From contig SUVK01000003.1 of the NCBI GenBank assembly GCA_015062055.1, positions 1 through 64,000 of the forward strand: a stretch of DNA of 64,000 bases, given 5' to 3'. Shown piece by piece: positions 7,565-18,378 of the stretch; within the stretch, counting starts at the first letter, position 1; each line of letters opens with the position of its first letter. This stretch comes from Akkermansiaceae bacterium. GTDB taxonomy: Bacteria; Verrucomicrobiota; Verrucomicrobiia; Verrucomicrobiales; Akkermansiaceae. A program made the position numbers and the translations under genes. The notes beneath the pieces are model-generated. The model had not been told where the DNA came from. It made no database searches and worked only from the letters and a program-made list of their open reading frames with translations.

Positions 7565-8362
7565 ATGCTGCAAATCGACGTTCTCACCCTCTTCCCGGAG
7601 CTTATCAGCACTCCGCTCTCGCAGAGCATCATGGGGCGCGCAGCCGATAAAGGTATTATCGAGGTGCGTGCCCACCAGCTCCGCGATTGGGCAACGGATA
7701 AGCACCACCGTACGGATGACTACCTGTGCGGGGGCGGGCAGGGCATGCTCATGAAGTGCGAGCCCCTCTTTGCAGCCATCGAAGAACTGCGCCGAGAGAA
7801 CACGCGCGTTATCCTCATGACCCCTCAGGGGCGCGTTTTCTCTCAACCCGTGGCAGAAGAGCTTGCCGCCCCCTGCGTAGCAGGCGAGGATACCCACTAC
7901 ATTTTTGTTTGCGGCCATTACGAGGGCGTAGACCAGCGCGTGATTGATACGCTGGTGGATATGGAGCTCTCCATCGGCGATTATATTTTGACCAACGGGG
8001 CGATTGCGGCAGTGGTGGTGATAGATGCCATTGCCCGCCTGTTGCCCGGTGCATTGGGCGATGCCCGCAGCTCAGAGGAAGAATCCTTTGCCAACGGCTT
8101 GCTCGAGGCTCCCGCCTACACTAAGCCCAACGTCTTTCGCGATATGCCCGTACCCGAGGTGTTCCTCTCCGGCAACCACAAAGCCATTGCCGAGTGGAAA
8201 CTCGAGCACGCCCTCGAGCGCACCCGCACCAACCGCCCCGACCTCTACGATGCTTGGGTAGCGGCTCACCCCGAGCATTTTGCCCCGAAAAAGAAGAAAA
8301 AGAAACCGACCCCGCTCACCCATTACAAAAACCGTAAAGCGCCCGAGCAAGCCCCCGAGTAA
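7565..8362 (+). CDS. trmD: tRNA (guanine-N1)-methyltransferase, G37
   Basis: A 265-aa SPOUT methyltransferase that uses S-adenosylmethionine to make m1G37 and prevents +1 frameshifting on Pro and other tRNAs. Seen: IDVLTLFPELI start, YLCGGGQGMLMKCEPLF, FVCGHYEGVDQRVIDTLVDMELSIGDYILTNG (trefoil-knot SAM site) and FLSGNHKAIAEWKLEHALERTRTNRPDL. The C-terminus carries an added PKKKKKKPTPLTHYKNRK basic tail. The start was moved to the ATG of MLQIDVLT, 17 codons inside the ORF track, because the family begins there. It follows prfB by about 110 nt, so both act on decoding fidelity, but co-transcription is not proven. Confidence 0.92.
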   Translation: MLQIDVLTLFPELISTPLSQSIMGRAADKGIIEVRAHQLRDWATDKHHRTDDYLCGGGQGMLMKCEPLFAAIEELRRENTRVILMTPQGRVFSQPVAEELAAPCVAGEDTHYIFVCGHYEGVDQRVIDTLVDMELSIGDYILTNGAIAAVVVIDAIARLLPGALGDARSSEEESFANGLLEAPAYTKPNVFRDMPVPEVFLSGNHKAIAEWKLEHALERTRTNRPDLYDAWVAAHPEHFAPKKKKKKPTPLTHYKNRKAPEQAPE

Positions 8363-8426
8363 GCATTTGTGCTCTGTCCCGTTTGCGCAGTGCCGGGTTT
8401 GATTTTGATAAATTGGTATTTGCTGG

Positions 8427-8483
8427 GTAATATACGAAATACGAAGTCAATTTAGTTCGGCTCACAGCTACGGGAAGTCTCCC
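8427..8483. repeat. Dispersed intergenic repeat, copy 1
   Basis: gtaatatacgaaatacgaag...agttcggctcacagctacgg...tccc reappears with small changes at 48206-48263. Both copies lie just 3' of a coding region, and both are followed by an AT-rich tail containing aatttgtaat. The surrounding gene-free stretch (8363-8650) otherwise shows only AT-rich direct repeats (aattcgtata / aattcgtatt). Confidence 0.8.
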
Positions 8484-8648
8484 ATGCTGAAAGCAAAATA
8501 AGCATTGCTATCTCAACGCTTACTGCCGTGACTTATGCATGACTTTGCAACATTGCGCCGCAGGCGCCTAACTTTAAAATTTGTAATTCGTATATCGTAA
8601 TTCGTATTTACAAATTACAATTTACCGTGGAGGCACATCTATTCACTA

Positions 8649-8684
8649 AAAAGCGAGCCACTGCACGATGAATGCAGCGACTCG
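8649..8684 (-). terminator. Terminator of the PEP-CTERM gene
   Basis: On the minus strand, stem CGAGTCGCTGCA / TGCAGTGGCTCG (12 pairs including two G-U), 7-nt loop, followed by CTTTTTAG. Confidence 0.8.
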
Positions 8685-8708
8685 ACTTGTTTTATTAAAA
8701 TTTTTTGA

Positions 8709-9335
8709 TTAACGGCGGCGGCGACGCACGGCCAAACCTGCCAAGGCCAACAGTGAAAGCGTAGCCGTGGTGGGCTCGGGTATCTCTTCCACTTGTTCAA
8801 TTGTGGCGTAGTTAAATGAAGTTGTGTGTGCTTCTGATTCTTTTGTGATTTTAAACGTAATGTTGCCGTTGTCATCTGCTACAATGCCATCTACTACAAA
8901 GAGGGTAATATCGCGTACCTTAATAGAGCTAGAGCCTAATGCTACGCTTGATGTTTCATATTCATTGAATAGATTCATCTTGTTCCATGAACCGGAATCT
9001 TCAAAGGGCACTCCGGTTACAACTGAAACATTGTACTTGGCACCGGCCGTTAACCCGGAGAATGTTAATGTGAGGGTAGAGCCCCAAGTCTTCCCACTGG
9101 CTGCAATGTAGTCATACTCCGGGCCGGTTTTATCTGCCCAGTTGCCGCCTACAAGAGTAAAATTCTTCCCGGGTTCGCCAACGGAAATGGAAGCTTGAAT
9201 CAAGGTTTCCGGGTCTGTGTATGAGATGTTTTTGAGGCCGGTTTCCGTTAAGTCTGACGGCTTGAAGTCAAACGTGGCTGTGCTTGCTGCACATACCCCG
9301 GTCATTGCCATGATTGTGAGAAGAGTCTTTTTCAT
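8709..9335 (-). CDS. PEP-CTERM secreted protein, unknown function
   Basis: 208 aa with a signal peptide (MKKTLLTIMAMTGVCAAST) and a C-terminal sorting region IPEPTTATLSLLALAGLAVRRRRR (PEP motif, hydrophobic helix, Arg cluster). This architecture targets proteins to exosortase-type processing at the envelope. The middle, about residues 20-180, is beta-rich (STLTLTFSGLTAGAKYNVSVVTG) and looks like a jelly-roll or carbohydrate-binding-like fold, but no specific family is recognised. It has its own terminator and is divergent from the GH16 gene. Confidence 0.85.
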   Translation of the reverse strand: MKKTLLTIMAMTGVCAASTATFDFKPSDLTETGLKNISYTDPETLIQASISVGEPGKNFTLVGGNWADKTGPEYDYIAASGKTWGSTLTLTFSGLTAGAKYNVSVVTGVPFEDSGSWNKMNLFNEYETSSVALGSSSIKVRDITLFVVDGIVADDNGNITFKITKESEAHTTSFNYATIEQVEEIPEPTTATLSLLALAGLAVRRRRR

Positions 9336-9528
9336 AATGCGATGTCTCAGTTTATGCTTCAGTCTACCTCTTTTTAATGGTGTTGTCGAGTAAAAAAAGT
9401 TTTTTGGTTAGGTTTAATAATCTTATTTATCACTATTTCCACCTTTTATTTCTGTTGATACGGCAACCCTGTTTTTCTGCTTGCAGACAGAGGTTGAAAT
9501 ATGCTAGTTTAAAAGAGCATACATAACC

Positions 9529-12500
9529 ATGAAACTGAGTAAAATGAACAAAATGCTGGCATGTTTGAGCATGCTGGCGGCGAGCACAACGAGTTGGGGG
9601 TTCAGTCCTGATTGGGAATTGGTGTTCAATGATGAATTTTCCACGGCCTCCTTCAATGGTAATAAATTGGATTGGAGTGACGGGGATTGGAACAAAATCA
9701 GTTATGTGAATTGGGGCGTTTCTGATTGGCGTAAATATCAATCTCGCGATGACTCGTTGGTGACAAAAGGTCAGAGCAATGGCGTAGATTATGTAACGCT
9801 GAAAGGCTCATACGGCGACTATACCAGCCAGAACGATCAATCCGGTGCGAATGATACCTTTGCCTGCGGTGGTATCTTTACGGATCAAACCTTCAGTTTT
9901 CAGTATGGTTATGTAGAGGTGCGTGCCCGCTTTGAGAGTGCGCAGGGGGTGTGGCCGGCTATTTGGCTGATGCCGAAGAGTGGTGGCTGGCCGGATGCCG
10001 GCGAGATTGACATGATGGAGCATTTAAATTTTCAAAGTCAGATATGGCAAACCCTGCATTTAACCGGGAACCACGGCAGTGGGGATGCCGCTCCGTCTGT
10101 GCAGACGCAAATTTCCAATGTGAACGGATGGCATACCTATGGCATGGAGTGGACGGCTGACTCCATCCGTTTTTACATCGATGGTAATTGGACGGCAACC
10201 TTCAATTCCTCTGATTTCACTTATTGGCCGTTTGATGATGGCCGTGAGTTTTACCTTCTCATCGACCAGCAGATAGGCGGTTCCTGGCCGGGGGATGCCA
10301 ATGCTAGCACTCTAAAAAATAATAGTGCCGACTTTGATATCGACTTCGTGCGCGTGTACTCCACGGAGAAAAACAGCCCGAGCGCTGCCGTTTGCCCCTC
10401 TTGGAGCGCCAATGGCCCGGTGGAAAAGAACGGGGTCGCTATTCAGTATGCCGAGGTTTCCGGGGTGCATAACGGAGCCTTGGAGCAGGCAACGGCAGGT
10501 AACTATAGTTACAGCATTAACGGAACGCTCGGGCGCATTTTGGCAGAAGATTCCAATATTCGAATAGCCGCTCAAAACGGGGGCGATTCTCATAACTGGG
10601 TGGGTGATATGGTGCAATGCCGCTCCCTTCATATTGCCGATGGTAAATTCTCGGTGCAGGGTAATTCCACGTTTGATGTGGATACGCTGTATGTAGTAGG
10701 AGGCTCGCTGGAGATGGGGGCCGCCAACGCCCTCAATAGCGTGGAGCATTTGTACTTGGGTATGGAGGCAGATGCCATTACTCAAGCCGCCCAGCGCAAT
10801 GCGGCTTTGTATATCACCTCAAACCAGCACATCAAGGCTGATGTTACCTTGGTGGATGACAGCAAGATTGCCGTTGCGCATGGCCGCACCCTGAAAATCT
10901 CCGGCGATATTCATGCCGCCGAGCATACTCTTAATATGGTGGGTGTAACCAATGAGGGTGCCGGTATTGTCGAAATATGCGGCAAGGAAAATCACTTGGG
11001 CCGCCTTTCTCTGGGCGTTGCTGAAACTACGCCGAATGGCAATACGTTCAACGGAGCCGGGCAAATCTTGCAGGTGAACTTGGCACAGGGTAGCCAAACA
11101 ACCGTGGGTGATTTGGTGACCAATACTCCCAGCAGCGTTGCCGCCTCATCGCTGACGATTGCGGGCGGCGCTCAGTTGACGGTGACGAAGGAGTGGAAAA
11201 ACGCTTCTTCCGCACATACGTACAACGTGCATATTGCCCAAGATGGTGTACTGAGCATTGGCAACGGTACACAGGCTGCCAAAGCGGTGAATCTTGCCGG
11301 TGTGCGCATCAACAACAATGGCACACTGCATGTGCAGGCCGGCGCAGAGATGGCGGTGGATGCTATAACCGTGAACTGTGCCGCCAATGATTCGGGCCAC
11401 CGCGCTGTGCTGAAGGTGGACGGCAGCTTGACAGCCTCCGAGGTGTTTGTGGATGCCAACAGCTGGCACTCCATTGGTACGCTGGATGTACTGAATGGCG
11501 ACAATGTGCATATTTCTACTCTGCGCATCGGTGCTAATGGGCAGGTGGATGTTAATGTGCGCGGTGGTCATTTAAGTTTGCAGTCACTCAATCTCGGTAA
11601 TGTTCATCCTGTGGTGTTGCAGGCAGAATCTCACGCCGTTGGCACCGTATCCGTGCAAAATGCCGTGCATAATACGCAATCCATTCATGTGCGTGCCGGC
11701 AGGGTGGAGTTTAACGGTGGCTTGAGCGGTGGTGGTACGCTGGAGATTAAGAACAACGCAGAGGTATCTGTAAAATCCTCCGCAGGGGCTCAACGCATCA
11801 ATCTGGAGAAAAATGCCGTATTGGAAACGGCCGGTAACTATTCCGGCGGCACCGTGAATGGCAGCGGTACCATCCGCAAAACGGATGCCGGAACGGCCAC
11901 GGTGCAAGTGGCCGGTGAGTTCAACGGCGCCGTTCGGGCAGATGCCGGTACCCTTGAGGTTCGGGGCTCTGCCTCATACTCCAAGTTGGCGGCCCGTGGT
12001 GGTGATGTAGTATTGAGTGGGGCAGACCAAGGTGTCACCACAACTGCTCTCAGTGTGGCGGGAGTCGGTAATGTGAGCGCTCAAAAGTCGGATTCCTCGG
12101 CAGCACAACTTACCGTGGCTTCCGGTGGCACCGTGCAAGCCGATGGTGGCTCCGTCAGTGCAGACCTTATCCTGAATGACCATGTTACCCTAAGCCTTCT
12201 TCATGAAGATGGGCTTGTTGTTAACGGCTCGCTGAGCTTCAACGGCCTCATTGCCCTGACGGCAGATTCCCTGCAAACCAAGGCAGAGGATGCGGCCCTT
12301 ACCTTGGCGGTTATTCGAGGCGATTTTACCGTAAATGGGCAAGTGTGGCAAGTCGGTGAATCTGCCTCGGCAGATAGCCTCTTTACCATGGCCGGGGTAG
12401 ATTTGAGTAACTATACCGTTCACTACATTGTCCCCGCTACATACACCGTCAATGCCTCGGCATATCTGGTGCTCACCCACAATTCTATACCTGAGCCCAC

Positions 12501-12561
12501 TACTGCTACGCTGAGCTTGCTTGCTCTTGCCGGTTTGGCCGCTCGCCGTCGCCGCAAGTAA
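9529..12561 (+). CDS. GH16 endo-beta-glucanase with beta-helix region and PEP-CTERM tail
   Basis: 1010 aa. After a signal peptide (about residues 1-24), residues 25-285 are a GH16 catalytic domain with the signature GEIDMMEHL, giving nucleophile Glu159, Asp161 and acid/base Glu164. The EIDxxE spacing is that of the laminarinase-like branch, so beta-1,3 or mixed-linkage glucan is a likely substrate; galactan cannot be excluded. Residues about 300-960 form a long repetitive Gly/Ala/Asn-rich beta-strand region resembling autotransporter passenger repeats (for example SGGGTLEIKNNAEVSV). It ends IPEPTTATLSLLALAGLAARRRRK. A second ATG five codons in is an equally good start. A possible promoter is TTGCAG-N18-TAGTTT. 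Confidence 0.88.
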   Translation: MKLSKMNKMLACLSMLAASTTSWGFSPDWELVFNDEFSTASFNGNKLDWSDGDWNKISYVNWGVSDWRKYQSRDDSLVTKGQSNGVDYVTLKGSYGDYTSQNDQSGANDTFACGGIFTDQTFSFQYGYVEVRARFESAQGVWPAIWLMPKSGGWPDAGEIDMMEHLNFQSQIWQTLHLTGNHGSGDAAPSVQTQISNVNGWHTYGMEWTADSIRFYIDGNWTATFNSSDFTYWPFDDGREFYLLIDQQIGGSWPGDANASTLKNNSADFDIDFVRVYSTEKNSPSAAVCPSWSANGPVEKNGVAIQYAEVSGVHNGALEQATAGNYSYSINGTLGRILAEDSNIRIAAQNGGDSHNWVGDMVQCRSLHIADGKFSVQGNSTFDVDTLYVVGGSLEMGAANALNSVEHLYLGMEADAITQAAQRNAALYITSNQHIKADVTLVDDSKIAVAHGRTLKISGDIHAAEHTLNMVGVTNEGAGIVEICGKENHLGRLSLGVAETTPNGNTFNGAGQILQVNLAQGSQTTVGDLVTNTPSSVAASSLTIAGGAQLTVTKEWKNASSAHTYNVHIAQDGVLSIGNGTQAAKAVNLAGVRINNNGTLHVQAGAEMAVDAITVNCAANDSGHRAVLKVDGSLTASEVFVDANSWHSIGTLDVLNGDNVHISTLRIGANGQVDVNVRGGHLSLQSLNLGNVHPVVLQAESHAVGTVSVQNAVHNTQSIHVRAGRVEFNGGLSGGGTLEIKNNAEVSVKSSAGAQRINLEKNAVLETAGNYSGGTVNGSGTIRKTDAGTATVQVAGEFNGAVRADAGTLEVRGSASYSKLAARGGDVVLSGADQGVTTTALSVAGVGNVSAQKSDSSAAQLTVASGGTVQADGGSVSADLILNDHVTLSLLHEDGLVVNGSLSFNGLIALTADSLQTKAEDAALTLAVIRGDFTVNGQVWQVGESASADSLFTMAGVDLSNYTVHYIVPATYTVNASAYLVLTHNSIPEPTTATLSLLALAGLAARRRRK

Positions 12562-12586
12562 AGCTTTGTTGTTTTCATTTAAACAC

Positions 12587-12623
12587 AACACCATTGCTCT
12601 GAAACATGAGCAATGGTGTTTTT
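12587..12623 (+). terminator. Terminator after the GH16 gene
   Basis: Stem aacaccattgctc / gagcaatggtgtt (13 bp, perfect), 8-nt loop, then TTT. Confidence 0.85.
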
Positions 12624-12639
12624 CAATTGCGCTCTGTTA

Positions 12640-13300
12640 AACATTTAGGCTGATAAATTTGAGTTTGTCGGGCAGATGGCTCGTGTAAGTGAGCGGAATT
12701 CAGGCGCCCCGGAGTGGGCGCAAGAACACAGGCAGGGGCAAGCGAGCAACGTGAGCGCTGCCCCTGTTAAAGATAAAAAAGAAATGGAGTCTAGGGAACC
12801 TGCGGCGACAGAAAAGCGTGGCTTTATGTTTCTTGTATCGTCTACATATTGAACTGCAATATAATTCATAAAATCAACAACTGAATAATTCACCCGCTAT
12901 TTCCTTTTGCTACGGCTATTCTGTCACCACCGTTTTCAACGGGGTTCCATGCATCTTGTATCTCGACCGGAGGTTCTGCTCGCCCGCTGTCGCAGGCTCA
13001 CTGCACGCTCCGGCTAAGTATCTTATCGCCCCTAACCGGGGCTTAAAAATTCGACTCGCTATCGCTCGTACTAAACAGCCCCACAACTTTCCATTGGTCG
13101 GGCTGTTGCATCTATCAACCGAAATCTTTAACATAGCCTTGAATTGCCACGATATGCGTACGACAGTGAAAAGTACCCATGCGGAAGATGCCCTTGGCTC
13201 GGAGAACTCAGCATGTCGTTCAATTTATTATAGGGAGTAACTTTTTATCTCAAGAAACACCCGGCAACATCTTGAACGAAAAATGCCCGAAAGCATACTT
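12640..13300. other. Gene-free, hairpin-rich stretch (possible REP-like or decayed mobile-element DNA)
   Basis: About 660 nt with no convincing gene on either strand; the ORF-track entries here are short and compositionally poor. It holds several strong GC stems without T-runs: gcgccc/gggcgc (12704-12721), caggggca/tgcccctg (12733-12766) and gcccc/ggggc (13030-13044). Between them are the odd phrases gcaagcgagcaacgtgagcg and tcgactcgctatcgctcgta. The composition is unlike the flanking coding DNA. I cannot assign a family. Confidence 0.45.
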
Positions 13301-13305
13301 TAGGC

Positions 13306-13334
13306 TTGCCATTGGTGAGGGTATAGAGTACACT
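13306..13334 (+). promoter_or_regulatory. Promoter giving a leaderless mRNA for the RelE-like gene
   Basis: TTGCCA, 17 bp, TACACT, then seven bases to ATG. Confidence 0.7.
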
Positions 13335-13341
13335 CAAGGCG

Positions 13342-13713
13342 ATGCATCAGATCGTATTTAATGAAATCAGTGCCGGCGAGGTGTCTGCTATACCGACCCT
13401 CGAGCAGCTTGAGCTCATCTCCGGTTTCAAGGTAGATGAAGCATTCCTCAACGGGGAGAAAGACGACCCGAGCTTCGGCGTGGTAGAGCGCGATGGTAAG
13501 AAGATTTACCGCTATCGCTCCAGCGATTACCGCATTTATTTCACCATGGAGAACGGCGCCGTTGTCGTACAACGTGTATTACATGCCGACTCCCTCAAAG
13601 ACTTCCTCTTCCGTTCCGGCATGGGGGCAGGGTCCGAAGACCAGAAGCTGGGTAACTCCCGCTCGTTCTGGAAGCTCATTGAAGCCGGTGAGCAGGCCCG
13701 TCGTAAGTCATAG
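13342..13713 (+). CDS. RelE/ParE-like fold small protein, no partner seen
   Basis: 123 aa. The segment IYRYRSSDYRIYFTMENGAVVVQRVLHADSLKDFLFRS (about residues 55-92) has the strand pattern and the YR-x-R-x-x-DYRIYF / VVVxRVxHxxxL motif of the RelE/ParE toxin superfamily. The N-terminal 45 residues are not toxin-like. No antitoxin gene lies on either side, and the protein is transcribed from its own promoter immediately upstream. It may be a solitary RelE-fold protein with a housekeeping role. It ends 18 nt before the ABC-2 permease gene, so the two may be co-transcribed. Confidence 0.6.
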   Translation: MHQIVFNEISAGEVSAIPTLEQLELISGFKVDEAFLNGEKDDPSFGVVERDGKKIYRYRSSDYRIYFTMENGAVVVQRVLHADSLKDFLFRSGMGAGSEDQKLGNSRSFWKLIEAGEQARRKS

Positions 13714-13731
13714 CTATAACAGCAAAAGCCC

Positions 13732-14655
13732 ATGAGTGAAGGGGTGCGCAGTTTGGCGTGTATGCCTGCACGAGTATTCGCGCTGGCCGGCGTTACATTC
13801 ACTCAACTTATCCGCATGCGCCTGTTTTTGGTGCTTGCGGTTTTTGGTATCGGGTTTATGGGCATGCAGTTTCTGCCGTACCACGGGCACCTGGGGGTAG
13901 AGACGCGAGGCGTATACCAACTGCAACTCATCAAAGATGTAGCGTTGGGCTGCATGCAGATGTTCGGGCTGATCTTCTGCGTAGGCGCCACAGCCTTGCT
14001 GATACCGCGCGATGCCGAGGACCGCATCTTGTACACCATACTATGCAAGCCGGTGCCGCGTTTTGAGTATTTACTGGGCAAGTTATTGGGGGTGTGGAGC
14101 ATATTGTTGCTCATGATGCTGTTGATGGACGGCATGATGGTGCTGATTTTGCATTTGCGAGAGGCGTCGCTTACCGCCGAGATGGTAGAGGTGCTGGGCA
14201 GCCAAGGTGCTACAGCAGAGCAAATGCAACCCTATATCGACCACATAGCAGAAGCCTCTAATTCTTGGAATATGCAACGTGGCATTATAGCCATGTTTTT
14301 AGGGTACGGTGTGCTCACAAGTGTTACACTTTTGTTTTCCACCTTCACCAGCGGTACCATTATCAGTATGATTTTCGGTCTGGGTGTGTATTTTGTGGGC
14401 ATGTTCCGCCATCAAATGTTTGCCGGTATCAATGCCGGCTTAGGCGTCGAGGGCTCGACTGAAAAGATGAGATTTGCCGAGCAGATTGCCTCGGTCATCC
14501 TGCCCGATTTCAGTATCTTCAACATTGCAGACACCGCATCGTCCGGGGTTGCCTTTACAAATGGCATGCTTGGCTATTTGGTATTGATAGCCTTGGGGTA
14601 TATGTTGCTGCATCTGTTGGTTTCGACTCTTATTTTCTCACGTAAAGAATTTTAG
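13732..14655 (+). CDS. ABC-2 type transporter permease
   Basis: A 307-aa protein with about six hydrophobic segments, starting FTQLIRMRLFLVLAVFGIGFMGMQF and ending MLGYLVLIALGYMLLHLLVSTLIFSRKEF. The membrane-proximal DAEDRILYTILCKPVPRFEYLLGKLLGVW is the typical coupling segment of ABC-2 permeases (family pattern R-G-x-x-L-L-x-x-P-x-x-R-x-x-x-x-x-x-K). A large soluble loop lies at about residues 150-190. The ATPase partner is not adjacent. The substrate is unknown. Short spacing to marC (14 nt) suggests one operon. Confidence 0.8.
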   Translation: MSEGVRSLACMPARVFALAGVTFTQLIRMRLFLVLAVFGIGFMGMQFLPYHGHLGVETRGVYQLQLIKDVALGCMQMFGLIFCVGATALLIPRDAEDRILYTILCKPVPRFEYLLGKLLGVWSILLLMMLLMDGMMVLILHLREASLTAEMVEVLGSQGATAEQMQPYIDHIAEASNSWNMQRGIIAMFLGYGVLTSVTLLFSTFTSGTIISMIFGLGVYFVGMFRHQMFAGINAGLGVEGSTEKMRFAEQIASVILPDFSIFNIADTASSGVAFTNGMLGYLVLIALGYMLLHLLVSTLIFSRKEF

Positions 14656-14669
14656 ACACGCATATAGAT

Positions 14670-15299
14670 ATGGACTGGTCATACATTATCGCTACGGCAA
14701 GTGCTCTGTTTTTAGTTATGGATCCTCCCGGCAATGCCCCCTTGGTGCAGGGCTTGCTGCAAAATGTGCTGCCCAAACGCAGGTTTGCCATCTTGTTGCG
14801 AGAGATGTTCATTGTATTGATTTTGCTCTTTCTTTTCTTTTTCTTGGGCGAAGAGATATTGGGCTGGTTGGGGCTCAGCAGCGGCTCGCTGAACCTCACC
14901 GGTGGTATTATGCTCTTTTTGATAGCAGTGGGCATGGTGTTCCCCTCTGTGGCTTCTCACGACCCGCAGGCACACCCGGCTGACCCCGAGCCCTTTATTG
15001 TGCCCGTGGCCATGCCTTTGATTGTGGGGCCTGCAGTTATCTCGTTGGTTATGATGCAGGCTGCCATGTCTGCCAATGAAAGCCTGTTAGCCGAGGGTAT
15101 TATTGCATTGCTGTTGGCTTGGGCTGCATCTTCGTTGATTTTGTTCTTCTCCGGTAAGATATTGGATAAATTGGGGGAGAAGGGCACCGTGGCCCTCACG
15201 CGTCTTATGGGTACCGTTCTTGTAATGATTGCCGTGCAGATGGTTCTTAACGGTATTACGGAGTACCTGAAGTCCTTGCCTGAACTTTTGAAATCATGA
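14670..15299 (+). CDS. MarC-family integral membrane protein
   Basis: A 209-aa six-helix membrane protein of the MarC/UPF0056 family. Seen: the N-terminal LFLVMDPPGNAPLVQGLL motif (the family MDPxGNxP signature), LNLTGGIMLFLIAVGMV, and PFIVPVAMPLIVGPAVISLVMM in the second half, which repeats the signature. Function in the family is unsettled; the old link to multiple antibiotic resistance is not supported. It overlaps the next gene by 4 nt (ATGA). Confidence 0.9.
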   Translation: MDWSYIIATASALFLVMDPPGNAPLVQGLLQNVLPKRRFAILLREMFIVLILLFLFFFLGEEILGWLGLSSGSLNLTGGIMLFLIAVGMVFPSVASHDPQAHPADPEPFIVPVAMPLIVGPAVISLVMMQAAMSANESLLAEGIIALLLAWAASSLILFFSGKILDKLGEKGTVALTRLMGTVLVMIAVQMVLNGITEYLKSLPELLKS

Positions 15300-15703
15300 G
15301 CGAAGAGCTGGAAAAAGCCGCAGCTGCCGGCGACCCCGGCGCCTGCATGCACTTGGCAAAGCGCCTGATGCGTGGCCGTGGCGGTCCTCGCAATTATGAG
15401 CGCGCCGTGCTGCTTTTTGACGTAGCTGCACGCGCCGGCGATGCAGATGCCCTTTACCAGCTCGGTAAATGCTACCTCAAGGGGATAGGTTGCCCGCGCG
15501 ACCCCTCCGGCGGGGTCAGTTGTTTTGAACAGGCGGCTCGATTGGGGCACTCGGGGGCAATGCAGCGCCTGGGTGAGTGTTTTGAGAACGGTAACGGTGC
15601 CCCGAAAAGCCTTGAGCTTGCTGCTTGGTGGTACCGCAAGGCTGCTGCTCTTGCTGTGCCCGGCGCTTTCGATGCCTTGCTTCGCTTGGCCCGAAGAAGG
15701 TGA
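15296..15703 (+). CDS. Sel1-repeat (TPR-like) small protein
   Basis: 135 aa made of three Sel1-like helical repeats, for example AVLLFDVAARAGDADALYQLGKCYLKGIGCPRDPSGGVSCFEQAARLGHSGAMQRLGECFENGNGAPKSLELAAWWYRKAAA. No signal peptide is present, so it is probably cytoplasmic. Sel1 proteins act as protein-interaction scaffolds. It is translationally coupled to marC through an ATGA overlap. A terminator follows directly. Confidence 0.85.
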   Translation: MSEELEKAAAAGDPGACMHLAKRLMRGRGGPRNYERAVLLFDVAARAGDADALYQLGKCYLKGIGCPRDPSGGVSCFEQAARLGHSGAMQRLGECFENGNGAPKSLELAAWWYRKAAALAVPGAFDALLRLARRR

Positions 15704-15704
15704 A

Positions 15705-15735
15705 CCACCGGTCATCGGTGGCTCTTTGATTTTTC
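15705..15735 (+). terminator. Terminator after the Sel1 gene
   Basis: Stem ccaccg / cggtgg with a 5-nt loop, then ctctttgattttt. It overlaps the end of the coding region. Confidence 0.6.
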
Positions 15736-15751
15736 GTTATGACGTATATAA

Positions 15752-18355
<2,604 letters not shown>

Positions 18356-18378
18356 CCCTTAACCGTTTTTTCTGAATT

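Noticed and set aside
12645-12893. 82-aa minus-strand ORF in the hairpin-rich block
   Set aside because: Runs through stem sequences, has no start context and an odd composition (ACPCLCSCAH).
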